In this document: in pieces, positions 8,054 through 15,298 of the stretch
How positions within the stretch are numbered: position 1 is the stretch's first letter
Layout: each line of letters begins with the position of its first letter
Assembly: GCA_039715165.1 (NCBI GenBank)
Contig: JBDLHX010000030.1
Coordinates: forward strand, 1-25,060
DNA length: 25,060 bases
From: JAHEEL01 sp039715165
Lineage (GTDB): Bacteria; Actinomycetota; Acidimicrobiia; Spongiisociales; UBA5794
Direction: 5' to 3'
Translations under genes and position numbers: made by a program
Notes under the pieces: generated by a model
Told to the model about the DNA's origin: nothing
Seen by the model: the letters and a program-made list of their open reading frames with translations, nothing else
The model's database searches: none

Positions 8054-8955
8054 GCCGCACCCCCTCGAGCTGTGGCAGGTGCCGTTCCTGCTTCCGCCAC
8101 CAGGCGCGGCGCCTCGACGTTGACGGGTACGAGGCCGTGCTCCAGCCCGACCTCTTCCGGTGAGGACCCGAGGGCGAGCCCGATGAGCTGCGTGAAGTAG
8201 AGGATCGGGATCTTCGTGCGTGTCCCGTTGCCGCTCAGATTGAGCAGGTCGAGATTCGCCTGACATAGGGGACAGACGGTCACGATGCAGTTGGCGCCCC
8301 GCTCGACCGCCCAATCAACGAGGTCCTCGCACAGCTGCGTCGCGACTTCTTCGAACGTCGCGATCAGCATGCCGCCGCAGCAGCGAACCTTCGGCGGATA
8401 GTCGACGCATTCGGCCCCGAGCGCCTCGAAGAGTCGCTCCATCGAGACCGGGTTCTCTGGGTCCTCGTCGATCGCCCCATACGGTCGAACGATCTGGCAC
8501 CCGTAGTAGCAGGCGGGCCGGAAGTCGGAGATCGAGTGGGTCTGGAGCGAGGCGATCGTGTCGAGGCCGATGTCGTTGATCAGCACCTCGAGCGGCTTAC
8601 GCACCGGGACGGTCATCTTTGCCTCGAGACCGGCCTCGGCCAGCGACGCGTTGACCTGCTCCCGCAGCTCAGGCTGCTCAGTCATCCTGGTCTTCGTCTT
8701 GTTCAGCACGTAGAAGCAGGCGCTGCACGGTGCGATCACGTCATGGCCGGTCTTCTCCGCAAGCGCGAGGTTTCTCGCCGAGATCGCATACGCCACGGTC
8801 TTCTTGACCGACGTGTACGACGTCGCCCCGCAGCAGTTCCAGTCCTCCAGTTCCTGCAGTCCTACGCCGAGCTTCTCGAACACGGCCTTGGTGGACTTGT
8901 CGTATGCGACGCCGGTGGCGTGGAGGCTGCAGCCCGGGTAGTAGGTGTACGTCAT
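8050..8955 (-). CDS. hdrB: heterodisulfide reductase subunit B-like (HdrB)
   Basis: 301 residues with two CCG cysteine motifs, the hallmark of HdrB, which holds two non-cubane [4Fe-4S] clusters at the disulfide-reducing site. First set: C9, C41-C42, C77-S-A-C80. Second set: C153, C192-C193-G-G, C228-P-L-C231. Both sets have 34 residues between the CC pair and the CxxC, very close to the known spacing. Both are complete, so the catalytic site should be functional. The natural disulfide in an actinomycete is unknown, since coenzyme M/B is not expected. It overlaps hdrC and hdrA by 4 bases at each end. Confidence 0.94.
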   Translation of the reverse strand: MTYTYYPGCSLHATGVAYDKSTKAVFEKLGVGLQELEDWNCCGATSYTSVKKTVAYAISARNLALAEKTGHDVIAPCSACFYVLNKTKTRMTEQPELREQVNASLAEAGLEAKMTVPVRKPLEVLINDIGLDTIASLQTHSISDFRPACYYGCQIVRPYGAIDEDPENPVSMERLFEALGAECVDYPPKVRCCGGMLIATFEEVATQLCEDLVDWAVERGANCIVTVCPLCQANLDLLNLSGNGTRTKIPILYFTQLIGLALGSSPEEVGLEHGLVPVNVEAPRLVAEAGTAPATARGGAA

Positions 8956-9632
8956 GCGGCACCCCCGATCGCGCCGTAGCCGACTGCGTCGGTGACCTTC
9001 TGGCGCTCTGCGCTCTCCTGAGGGAGATCAAAGGACTCGGCCTTCGCAATGATGCGACGCAGGCCGTCGATCCCCTCGATCTTCTCCGGGAGGATCGGAA
9101 TGCGACCGCGACGGACCAGGGCGACTCCGGCGTGACTCCACCCCAGGAGCCCGAACGGTTTCGTGCGGAGGAAGTAGCGGAGGAGCATCCCGGTCTCGTA
9201 GTTGCGGCCGTACTTCTTGACCTGCGCAACGAAGGACTCAGAGAAGACATGCGACGGGAACCGCTTCGGGAAGATGCCGCGATCGATCGCGATTCGCCTG
9301 AACGCATAGAACAGATCGGTGATCTGGATCTCGGCCGGGCAGCGTGTCGTGCACTGGTAGCAGGACGCGCACACCCAGATCGTCCGGCTTGCGAGGAGCT
9401 CCTCGAGTCCGCCGGCGCGGAACATGGCGATGAGCTGCCTCGGCGTGTAATCCATCGCGTAGCTGACGGGGCACGAGGCGGTGCAGGTGCCGCACTGGAT
9501 GCACTGGTCGACGCGACCGCCGCCCGGGATGCGGTTGGTCTCGGAGAGGAAGGCCTTCCTCAGCTCCTTCTCGCTCTTGGTGAGCACACCGGGAGCCGGC
9601 GGGCCGGAGCGCGGGTCTGCAACGGTCTTCAT
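8952..9632 (-). CDS. hdrC: heterodisulfide reductase subunit C-like ferredoxin (HdrC)
   Basis: 226 residues. Two [4Fe-4S] motifs of the HdrC type: C44-I-Q-C47-G-T-C50-T-A-S-C54-P and C88-A-S-C91-Y-Q-C94-T-T-R-C98-P. HdrC carries electrons from HdrA to HdrB. No membrane helix of the HdrE/DsrM type is present here or next door, so the complex should be soluble. The gene overlaps the maturation protease and hdrB by 4 bases each. The ribosome site before 9632 is weak, fitting translation by coupling from the upstream gene. Confidence 0.93.
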   Translation of the reverse strand: MKTVADPRSGPPAPGVLTKSEKELRKAFLSETNRIPGGGRVDQCIQCGTCTASCPVSYAMDYTPRQLIAMFRAGGLEELLASRTIWVCASCYQCTTRCPAEIQITDLFYAFRRIAIDRGIFPKRFPSHVFSESFVAQVKKYGRNYETGMLLRYFLRTKPFGLLGWSHAGVALVRRGRIPILPEKIEGIDGLRRIIAKAESFDLPQESAERQKVTDAVGYGAIGGAA

Positions 9633-10216
9633 AGCGGCTCGGCCACCCTTTCATCGGTCGAGGTGTCCATCGCTTCGATGAACTGTTTCACTTCCTGGAC
9701 GACCGCGGTGACCGCTTCGGCCACCGCGGGCGTCAGTGCTTCTCCGAACTCGTCGGTGACGGCGGTCTCGACGCCGAAGATCGCCACGTCGTCTGGCATC
9801 TGCCATCCGAGGCGCCGGCCGAGGTCCATGACGGTCGGGTAGTTGATGTCGTGGAAGGAGTTGAGCCGGACCGAGCCGCTCAGGTCATCCATGCCGAGCC
9901 GGACGATCGACCCCGGCGGTCGGGTCCCGCTGACGAGCGAATCGATGATGACGGCTTGCTCGCGGCAGCGAAGAACGTCGAGGAGGGAGAACCCGGCCCA
10001 CGGCAGGGCGACGACGTCGACGTCGTCGCGATCGCTGAACTCGATCTCGAGTCGGCGGGCTGCGTGGATGCCGACACCGTCGTCGGATGCGATGTCGTTG
10101 CCGAGACCGATGATGACAACCGGTGACGCTGCGGAAGCGCCATCGTCCGATGCGCCGGCTACCCCGGGACCCCATGCGCGAATGCCGGGTGCCGGCTGAG
10201 TGCGGCTCGGCGTCAT
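9629..10216 (-). CDS. hydrogenase maturation endopeptidase (HyaD/HycI family)
   Basis: 195 residues. The family removes the C-terminal tail of the hydrogenase large subunit after nickel insertion. The motif G37-L-G-N-D-I-A-S-D-D46-G-V-G is clear, with further likely nickel-sensing residues D92 (I-I-D-S) and H122 (S-F-H-D-I-N). The first 33 or so residues (Ala/Ser/Pro-rich) come before the conserved start of the fold and could mean a later start, but the ATG at 10216 has a GTGAGGA site 7 bases ahead. It is the first gene of the operon, directly behind a DosR-like box. No hypA-F genes are in this window, so the other maturation factors must be elsewhere. Confidence 0.9.
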   Translation of the reverse strand: MTPSRTQPAPGIRAWGPGVAGASDDGASAASPVVIIGLGNDIASDDGVGIHAARRLEIEFSDRDDVDVVALPWAGFSLLDVLRCREQAVIIDSLVSGTRPPGSIVRLGMDDLSGSVRLNSFHDINYPTVMDLGRRLGWQMPDDVAIFGVETAVTDEFGEALTPAVAEAVTAVVQEVKQFIEAMDTSTDERVAEPL

Positions 10217-10243
10217 GATTGGTCCTCACCGCGAGTGTGCTCC

Positions 10244-10253
10244 CGCAATTGCG
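10244..10253. promoter_or_regulatory. 10-base palindrome in hydrogenase operon leader
   Basis: CGCAATTGCG is a perfect palindrome between the DosR-like box and the first gene of the hydrogenase operon. It sits where a -10 element or transcription start would fall if the box is active. It may be an operator or chance. Confidence 0.25.
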
Positions 10254-10262
10254 ACGCGAATG

Positions 10263-10276
10263 GGGCCTTAAGTCCC
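10263..10276 (-). promoter_or_regulatory. DosR/DevR-type box upstream of hydrogenase-Hdr operon
   Basis: On the minus strand the sequence is GGGACTTAAGGCCC, matching 13 of 14 positions of the mycobacterial DosR core GGGACTWWAGTCCC. It ends 46 bases before the ATG of the maturation protease, a normal distance for an activator site. A much weaker GGGCAT-AGGGCC sequence lies about 27 bases further upstream (10290-10304). In mycobacteria DosR switches on genes, including a hydrogenase, under low oxygen. Function here is inferred from sequence and position only. Confidence 0.55.
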
Positions 10277-10356
10277 TATTTGTTACCAATGGCCCTATGC
10301 CCTTCTTCCGCGATCGGACGAGCGTTGAACACGGATCGGAGGAGCAATCCCCCATG

Positions 10357-10516
10357 TGCCCCACGAACCCAGGGCTCGCAGCGGCCTATAGGTGTCTCTC
10401 CAGCCCACAGTTCGCACATGCCCCACGAACCCAGGGCTCGCAGGCGCACATAGGCGCGCTACGAACCCTGGGTTCGCGACGGCGTATAGGTGCCTCCCCG
10501 GCCCACGGTTCGCAGG
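10357..10516. repeat. three-unit repeat array between divergent genes
   Basis: The 25 bases at 10357-10381 recur exactly at 10419-10443 (62-base step). A second part, 10382-10416, recurs at 10480-10514 with 30 of 35 bases the same. The middle unit (10419-10459) lacks this second part. Each unit contains a CGAACCC/GGGTTCG-type palindrome, perfect at 10462-10476. Units also share a TATAGG core, inside the palindrome CCTATAGG at 10385-10392. The rest of the 10217-10543 gap holds no gene I can support. Confidence 0.8.
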
Positions 10517-10543
10517 GAACCCACGACCCCTAGGAGGTTGCCC

Positions 10544-11053
10544 ATGACGGATCTCGACCAGAGACTGCGGAGCCACCCTCTCATCGCGACGCTGAGCGAT
10601 GAATACATCACCAAGCTCGAGGAGTGCGGCGCCGAGCTCGTCACGTTCGAGCCGGACGCCTTGATCGCGGAAGAAGGCAAGGACGCCGACGCGTGCTACT
10701 TCATCGAAGAGGGCGACGTCGCTCTCGAGCTGTTCCTCGGGGGATCACAGACCCGCACCGTGCAGACTGTGCACGGCGGCGAGATCGTCGGATGGTCCTG
10801 GTTGGTACCGCCGCATCGGTGGAGCTTCGATGCGATGGCGCTGACCCAGGTGACTGCCTTGCGTATCGACGCCAAGCAGTTGAGGCAAGCCATGGAGAGT
10901 GACCGGCCGCTCGGCTACGAGCTCATGAAGCGCTTCTGCGAGGTGATCGTGTCCCGCCTCAATGCATCGCGGTTCCGCATCCTCGATCTCTACGGGGTCA
11001 CGCCCACTGAGGCTCCCCGCCGGTCGGCCTTCTCGGGGGGCGTTCACCCGTAG
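10544..11053 (+). CDS. cyclic-nucleotide-binding-domain protein without DNA-binding domain
   Basis: 169 residues from the ATG at 10544, which has a strong AGGAGG site 6 bases upstream; the frame is open further but only into the repeat array. The fold of the CRP/cNMP effector domain covers about residues 10-135: L-x-x-H-P-L-I-A-T-L-S at the start, a central G-K-D-A-D-A-C-Y-F-I-E-E-G-D-V-A stretch, and G-G-E-I-V-G-W-S-W before the expected phosphate-binding cassette, where the usual R-A-A-T/S is replaced by H-R-W-S-F-D. The last 30 residues lack a helix-turn-helix, so it is not a usual CRP/FNR regulator. It is divergent from the hydrogenase operon. A sensor or modulator role for the H2/Hdr complex is only a guess from position. 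Confidence 0.82.
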   Translation: MTDLDQRLRSHPLIATLSDEYITKLEECGAELVTFEPDALIAEEGKDADACYFIEEGDVALELFLGGSQTRTVQTVHGGEIVGWSWLVPPHRWSFDAMALTQVTALRIDAKQLRQAMESDRPLGYELMKRFCEVIVSRLNASRFRILDLYGVTPTEAPRRSAFSGGVHP

Positions 11054-11075
11054 GCCCCGAGCATCCCCGAGTCCG

Positions 11076-11105
11076 TGGACAACGGTGGATCCGAACTCGT
11101 AGGAT
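11076..11105 (+). promoter_or_regulatory. sigma70-like promoter candidate
   Basis: TGGACA (11076-11081) and TAGGAT (11100-11105) are separated by 18 bases and lie 25 bases ahead of the ATG at 11130. This fits a housekeeping promoter for the next gene. Short motif match only. Confidence 0.4.
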
Positions 11106-11129
11106 CGCGCACCACTCCTGGGCAGAGGC

Positions 11130-11765
11130 ATGGACGTCAGAAGCGAACACAGTGATCCGACACCCGTCATTCTGCTCACCCGCGAAGTGCGCTGGTTCCG
11201 CAGAGGTTCCATTCCAAGTGAGGTCGTCGATTGGTTCACCGCGTCGGGGACGATTGGCACCCACGAGCAGCGGCTCGATCGATACGACTCCACCGCTACT
11301 CACGACGGCGTCGGCAGCAAGCAGCGCTACACGCAGTCGTATGACGAGAAGCGTCGTCTGGCATTTGAGCCCGACGTCGACCTCGCACCCGGGCTCGTGG
11401 GCTGCGTGGAGGCCTGGCTGAAGACCAGCACGCCGATCAACCGGTCCGCCGAGCCGCCCCCCACATACGACTTGCCGGTGCATAAGGACATCATCACCCG
11501 GAGGTATCTCGTCGAGTCATCGAGCACCGATCACGCCGGGGCTACCGGCTGCGAGGCGGAGCTGACCGCCGTCACCGTGGGCGACCGTCAGGCGTGGACG
11601 TTGTGCTTCGAGACGTTCGGCCCATCGCATCAAGCAGCGGACGCGTTGCGAGCCGGCATCGAGGGCCTACTCGCCGACACGCCGCTCCCCGACGGCCTGG
11701 CGTTCGCCGGACACGAGAGCTGCGGCTATCCGGTCTGGCTCACCTCTCTCGCGATCACCGGCTAA
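11130..11765 (+). CDS. hypothetical protein, 211 residues
   Basis: I do not recognise this protein. It is soluble, with no signal peptide or membrane segment. Alternating charged and hydrophobic strands (R-E-V-R-W-F-R-R near the start, I-T-R-R-Y-L-V near 130, and W-T-L-C-F-E-T-F near 160) recall the CYTH/triphosphate-tunnel beta-barrel, but the E-x-E-x-K signature is not present, so this is a weak idea. A GAGG site lies just ahead of the ATG. Its stop codon overlaps the stop of the next gene, which runs in the opposite direction. Confidence 0.75.
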   Translation: MDVRSEHSDPTPVILLTREVRWFRRGSIPSEVVDWFTASGTIGTHEQRLDRYDSTATHDGVGSKQRYTQSYDEKRRLAFEPDVDLAPGLVGCVEAWLKTSTPINRSAEPPPTYDLPVHKDIITRRYLVESSSTDHAGATGCEAELTAVTVGDRQAWTLCFETFGPSHQAADALRAGIEGLLADTPLPDGLAFAGHESCGYPVWLTSLAITG

Positions 11766-12679
11766 CCACTCCACCATTTCAGGACGCGCAGGGCACGCAG
11801 CGTGTTCCACCGGCCGGGGACCCTTCCGGGTTCGAAGATGAAGTACACATCTCCTGAGTACTGGCTCCCCTTCCTCCATCGACCGTCGCTGCGTTGCTTC
11901 GACTGTAGAACCTCGACCGCGTCGTCTGCTCTGGAGTCCCGGTCGACGCCGGCGTCCTGCAGATGGTCGAGACCCCGGAGTACGTCGTAGTGCCAGCGCG
12001 GCGGGAAGTGTGGCGTCAGCCACTTGTTGTTGATCACCTCGCCGGTGCGGTGCGACCGGTACATGCGGTGATCGAGCATGAACTCGTGGCCGCGGGCGAT
12101 CGCTTCGTCCGCCGCATCGCTCCCCGTCCGGCGCTTCCACTCGAGCAGGCCCTCGAGCACCGAGATCGTCGTGTGGAATGACGAGTGCGTCGCTCCCTGG
12201 AAGTCCCGACAGTTCCACCCACCGTCCGCCATCGGATCGGAGATGAGGTACTCGGCGATCGATTCGATTCTCGGATCATCAGCGTCGAAGTAGGCGGCGA
12301 CCGCGAGGATCATTCCGTTGACGCACTTCTCGGCGTTCTCGTGGCCCTTCCATAGCGAGATGCCTCCGTTCACTAGACGCGAGGCGTCGAAGATCCGTTG
12401 GATCCCGGTGATCGCTTGCTTGTTGGATGGCGCCATGCCGAGCCTACGAAGCAGAACCAAGGTGTAGGTGGTCGAGGTCCACTTCGGCCCGTAGATGCCG
12501 CCTCCCCAGGTACCGCCGTCGTCCTGACGGTCGAGGAGCTGCTTCCCCCACCCGGTCGCGGCCACCTCGGCCCGGGTCCGGCCCCAAACCCCAGTCGGTT
12601 GATCGAGGAGGTCGCGTTCGACCTGCCACCGAATCGCCGGGTCGCCGTCGATCAGCCAGTCGAGGGCGGGATCGCTCAT
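11762..12679 (-). CDS. squalene-cyclase/prenyltransferase-like alpha/alpha-toroid protein
   Basis: 305 residues from the ATG at 12679; an ATG at 12697 would add six residues and neither has a clear ribosome site. Repeated pieces of the terpenoid-cyclase toroid are visible: D-G-G-T-W-G-G near residue 54, S-T-T-Y-T-L-V-L-L-R-R-L-G after it, D-G-G-W-N-C near 148, H-T-T-I-S-V-L-E-G-L near 163, and S-D-G-R-W near 268. The DxDD motif of true squalene-hopene cyclases is not seen and the protein is half their length (about 630), so terpene cyclisation is unlikely. Proteins of this kind are widespread in actinobacteria and have no firm function. Convergent with the preceding gene. Confidence 0.82.
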   Translation of the reverse strand: MSDPALDWLIDGDPAIRWQVERDLLDQPTGVWGRTRAEVAATGWGKQLLDRQDDGGTWGGGIYGPKWTSTTYTLVLLRRLGMAPSNKQAITGIQRIFDASRLVNGGISLWKGHENAEKCVNGMILAVAAYFDADDPRIESIAEYLISDPMADGGWNCRDFQGATHSSFHTTISVLEGLLEWKRRTGSDAADEAIARGHEFMLDHRMYRSHRTGEVINNKWLTPHFPPRWHYDVLRGLDHLQDAGVDRDSRADDAVEVLQSKQRSDGRWRKGSQYSGDVYFIFEPGRVPGRWNTLRALRVLKWWSG

Positions 12680-12730
12680 GACGCCATGGTGCGTCATCGC
12701 CCGTCGCCCCGCAACCCCCTCCCCTTCTCG

Positions 12731-12779
12731 TTCTTGCGTAGCTATCGGCCTTGGCCCGCCGCCGGTAGCTACGCAAGAA
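12731..12779. repeat. strong inverted repeat between divergent genes
   Basis: TTCTTGCGTAGCTA (12731-12744) is the exact complement of 12766-12779. Pairing continues inward for five more pairs (one G-T), leaving an 11-base loop. It lies between the start of the toroid gene (12679) and the exporter gene (12828), so it is not placed as a terminator. It may be an operator or a dispersed palindromic element. Confidence 0.7.
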
Positions 12780-12827
12780 GCTCGGGGTGGGCCGAGGATT
12801 CCCGCCCTTCGGACCGGACCGTGTTGA

Positions 12828-14954
12828 ATGGACCGCATGGACCGCGTTGCCCGCTTCATCGTCCACCGGTCGAAGGTTGTCCTCGCCCTCACGGCGCTCG
12901 TCACCATCGTCTCCCTGCTCATGCTGTTCCGGATGAGCTTCAACGCCGATGTCACGTCGTTCCTCTTCGAAGGCAACGAGACCGGCCGTGAGTTCATGGA
13001 GCTCCAGGAGAAGTACGAGGCCACGGATCCGATCAACGTGGTGGCGTCGCTCCCTGAGGGCGAACGATTCGACACGTCCGCGAACGTCGCGATGATCGCC
13101 GAGGTACGTGATGCTCTCGCTGCGGTGGAGGGGGTCGCGAGCGTCTCCTCGGTGGTGCCGAGTACGAACCCGATGACGGGCGCACCGCTCGACGCAGACT
13201 CGATTCGCTCGGCACCCGACGCCATGGTCGCCGGCCTCCTGGAACAGAACCCGACGTCGTCCCTCCTCGTCAGCGAGGACGGCCGGCACACGATGCTCCT
13301 TGTCTCTGCGAGCGGTGACGCAACCATGACGGCACGCCGGGTCATCGACGTGACCCACCCGGTGCTCGATCTCGCCTACTCCGGGAACCCCGTCGTGTTC
13401 GCCGAGGTGCTCGATCTGCTGACTTGGTTCCTCCTCGTCATTCCGCCCGTCGTCATTGCACTCCTCGTCCTTGTCTTCTTCGCGAACATCGGCGATATTC
13501 GGCTCTCCGTGCTGTCGATCGTCCCGGCGTTCCTCGGCTCGCTCTGGACGTTCGGACTGATCTTCGGGCTCGGCAACGACGTCGACATCGTGACGGTGAT
13601 CGTCCCGATCTTCGTAATCGTGATGGGCTCGGCCGACGGCCTCCACTTCGTCACTCACTTCCAGGAGCAGGCCGCTGTGACGGACGATCCGGTCGAGCGG
13701 GTGCGGTCTGCTCTGTCTGAAGTCGGCGTACCGATGATCCTTACGACCGTCTCGACGGCGGCGGGCTTCCTGTCGCTCCTCGCGACGGATGTCCATCCGA
13801 TCCAGCAGTTGGGCCTGTTCGCCGCGATCGGCATCACGTTCGCCGGCATCGCCTCGTTCTTCTCACTGCCCGCCGTAATCGGCCATCTCGCGATCACGCC
13901 GAAGCACACGAAGGCGCTCCTCGGTCCGCCGGTCGCTCGGGCGGTGAAGCGGATGGTGCGAACGAGGATTCCCGCCGTCGCAATCACCATTGTCGTGATC
14001 GCCTTCGCTGCCTGGGGGCTGCCACAGCTTGCCGTGAACCCCGACCAATTGTTCTTCTTCAAGGACGACGATCCGGTGCGGCTCGCGTTCGAGAAGACCG
14101 AGGAGCTGTTCGGTGGGGCGACACCGCTGACCGGCGAGTTCGCGTTCGACTGGTCGAACCCGGAAGGCTCGATCGAGGCCGCCAACCAGGCGACCGACGA
14201 CCTCGAGGCGATGCCCGGCGTCCGAACCGTGTTCTCGGTTGCGAGTCTCGCCGACTCCGTCACCCCCGACGAGGCGAAGGAAGTGATGGCCGGGGGTATC
14301 GAGATGCCGATGGGGAAGATGATCTCATCGGACGGACTGCGCTTCGTGCTGCTGCCGTCGGATTTCGAGACCGAGGACCTCGAGGCGTGGCGCTCCTACG
14401 CCGACGAGTCGGAGACCATCACGGTTCTGACCGGGATGCCCATCGTCTGGGATGAGATCGCCCGGCTCGTGCTCCGGGCTCAAGCGACGTCGCTCATCGT
14501 GGCGTACATCCTCGTCACGATCATGCTCGGCCTCTCGTATCGCCGGCTCCGTCAGACACTCGTATCGCTCGTCCCGATCACGCTGACGCTCGCGGCACTG
14601 CTTGCGTTCATCGCCCTGTCGGGGATCCAGCTGCACCTGCTGACGGCGGTCGTGTCGTCGATCGTGCTCGGTGTCGGCATCGACTACGCGATCCACTACG
14701 TCGCGGCCATCGACCACGCGCGAGCGAACGGCCCGGGGTATGTGTTGCGTGCCATCGACAAGGCCGGTCGGCCGATCATCGCGAACGCGCTCGGCATCGC
14801 CGTAGCGCTCACCGCCCTGTGGCTGTCACCTCTGAAGATCCATGGCCAGGTCTCGATGATCATGTGGGTATCGATGACAACAGCGGCGTTGACGACGCTG
14901 GTCGTCATCCCGGCATTGCTTCCCCGCGAGGGCGTCGAAGACCTCGCCGCCTGA
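12828..14954 (+). CDS. RND/MMPL-family exporter
   Basis: 708 residues (a start at the ATG 9 bases later is also possible). The layout is the RND duplicate: one helix near 17-36, an outer domain to about 190, a five-helix bundle at about 195-355, then helix at 380-397, a second outer domain to about 545, and a final bundle at about 550-695. Helix 4-type motifs are visible in both halves: G-S-A-D270-G-L-H and G-V-G-I-D619-Y-A-I-H, whose acidic residues are expected to carry protons. Family members move lipids, hopanoids or drugs to the outside using proton flow. Length fits the smaller MMPL/HpnN-like group and no partner gene is adjacent. Substrate unknown. Confidence 0.9.
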   Translation: MDRMDRVARFIVHRSKVVLALTALVTIVSLLMLFRMSFNADVTSFLFEGNETGREFMELQEKYEATDPINVVASLPEGERFDTSANVAMIAEVRDALAAVEGVASVSSVVPSTNPMTGAPLDADSIRSAPDAMVAGLLEQNPTSSLLVSEDGRHTMLLVSASGDATMTARRVIDVTHPVLDLAYSGNPVVFAEVLDLLTWFLLVIPPVVIALLVLVFFANIGDIRLSVLSIVPAFLGSLWTFGLIFGLGNDVDIVTVIVPIFVIVMGSADGLHFVTHFQEQAAVTDDPVERVRSALSEVGVPMILTTVSTAAGFLSLLATDVHPIQQLGLFAAIGITFAGIASFFSLPAVIGHLAITPKHTKALLGPPVARAVKRMVRTRIPAVAITIVVIAFAAWGLPQLAVNPDQLFFFKDDDPVRLAFEKTEELFGGATPLTGEFAFDWSNPEGSIEAANQATDDLEAMPGVRTVFSVASLADSVTPDEAKEVMAGGIEMPMGKMISSDGLRFVLLPSDFETEDLEAWRSYADESETITVLTGMPIVWDEIARLVLRAQATSLIVAYILVTIMLGLSYRRLRQTLVSLVPITLTLAALLAFIALSGIQLHLLTAVVSSIVLGVGIDYAIHYVAAIDHARANGPGYVLRAIDKAGRPIIANALGIAVALTALWLSPLKIHGQVSMIMWVSMTTAALTTLVVIPALLPREGVEDLAA

Positions 14955-14963
14955 CCATTCCGC

Positions 14964-15014
14964 GGGCTGGTGGCGCCGCATACGGGGACTGCAACCCTGG
15001 GTACGCGATGGGGC
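14964..15014. repeat. diverged single copy of the 10357-10516 repeat
   Basis: This stretch starts with GGGCTGG and contains CTGCAACCCTGGGTACGC followed by GGGGC, which lines up with the reverse complement of the array unit (GGGCTGG ... CTGCGAGCCCTGGGTTCG ... GGGGC) with a few gaps. It is in the 110-base gap after the exporter. Similarity judged by eye. Confidence 0.45.
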
Positions 15015-15064
15015 GGGTCGTTTGGCTCTAGCCACTTCGCCTGCTTCGGTCGAGCATTGAAGCG

Positions 15065-15298
15065 ATGAACGACAAGCGACTCCCCCCAGGCCGTCAGGTC
15101 TACGACGCTCTCAGCGGCCTACGCGTCGGCGCCTTCGCCGGCCTGGCACTCGGAGCCATCGCAGCCGCCGTCACTCGCAGCGGATGGTTCCTCCTGATCG
15201 GCGCGGTCGCCGGCGCCGCGATCGGATACTTCTGGGAACGATGGAGGATCCGCGACGACCTGGCCAAGCTCCCGCCGCGAGACGCCGAGACCGAGTGA
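15065..15298 (+). CDS. small two-helix membrane protein
   Basis: 77 residues. Two hydrophobic segments rich in Gly/Ala (about 19-36 and 41-56) are joined by a short T-R-S-G-W turn; the C-terminal tail is charged (W-E-R-W-R-I-R-D-D). The second helix has small-residue spacing (G-A-V-A-G-A-A-I-G), as in helix-packing motifs. No family recognised. Its TGA stop overlaps the GTG start of the next gene, so the two are likely made together. Confidence 0.7.
   Translation: MNDKRLPPGRQVYDALSGLRVGAFAGLALGAIAAAVTRSGWFLLIGAVAGAAIGYFWERWRIRDDLAKLPPRDAETE

Noticed and set aside
5177..8200. 1007-codon open frame on the plus strand, opposite hdrA
   Set aside because: The predicted protein has no recognisable domain, is rich in R, D, V and H, and mirrors the GC-rich codons of hdrA. 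It is a shadow of the real gene.
10357..10516. CRISPR array
   Set aside because: Only two exact copies of the core, uneven unit length, spacers that are themselves similar, and no cas gene nearby.
12444..13796. 450-codon minus-strand frame over the exporter gene
   Set aside because: Product is H/D/R/E-rich without any domain, antisense to a clear membrane protein.
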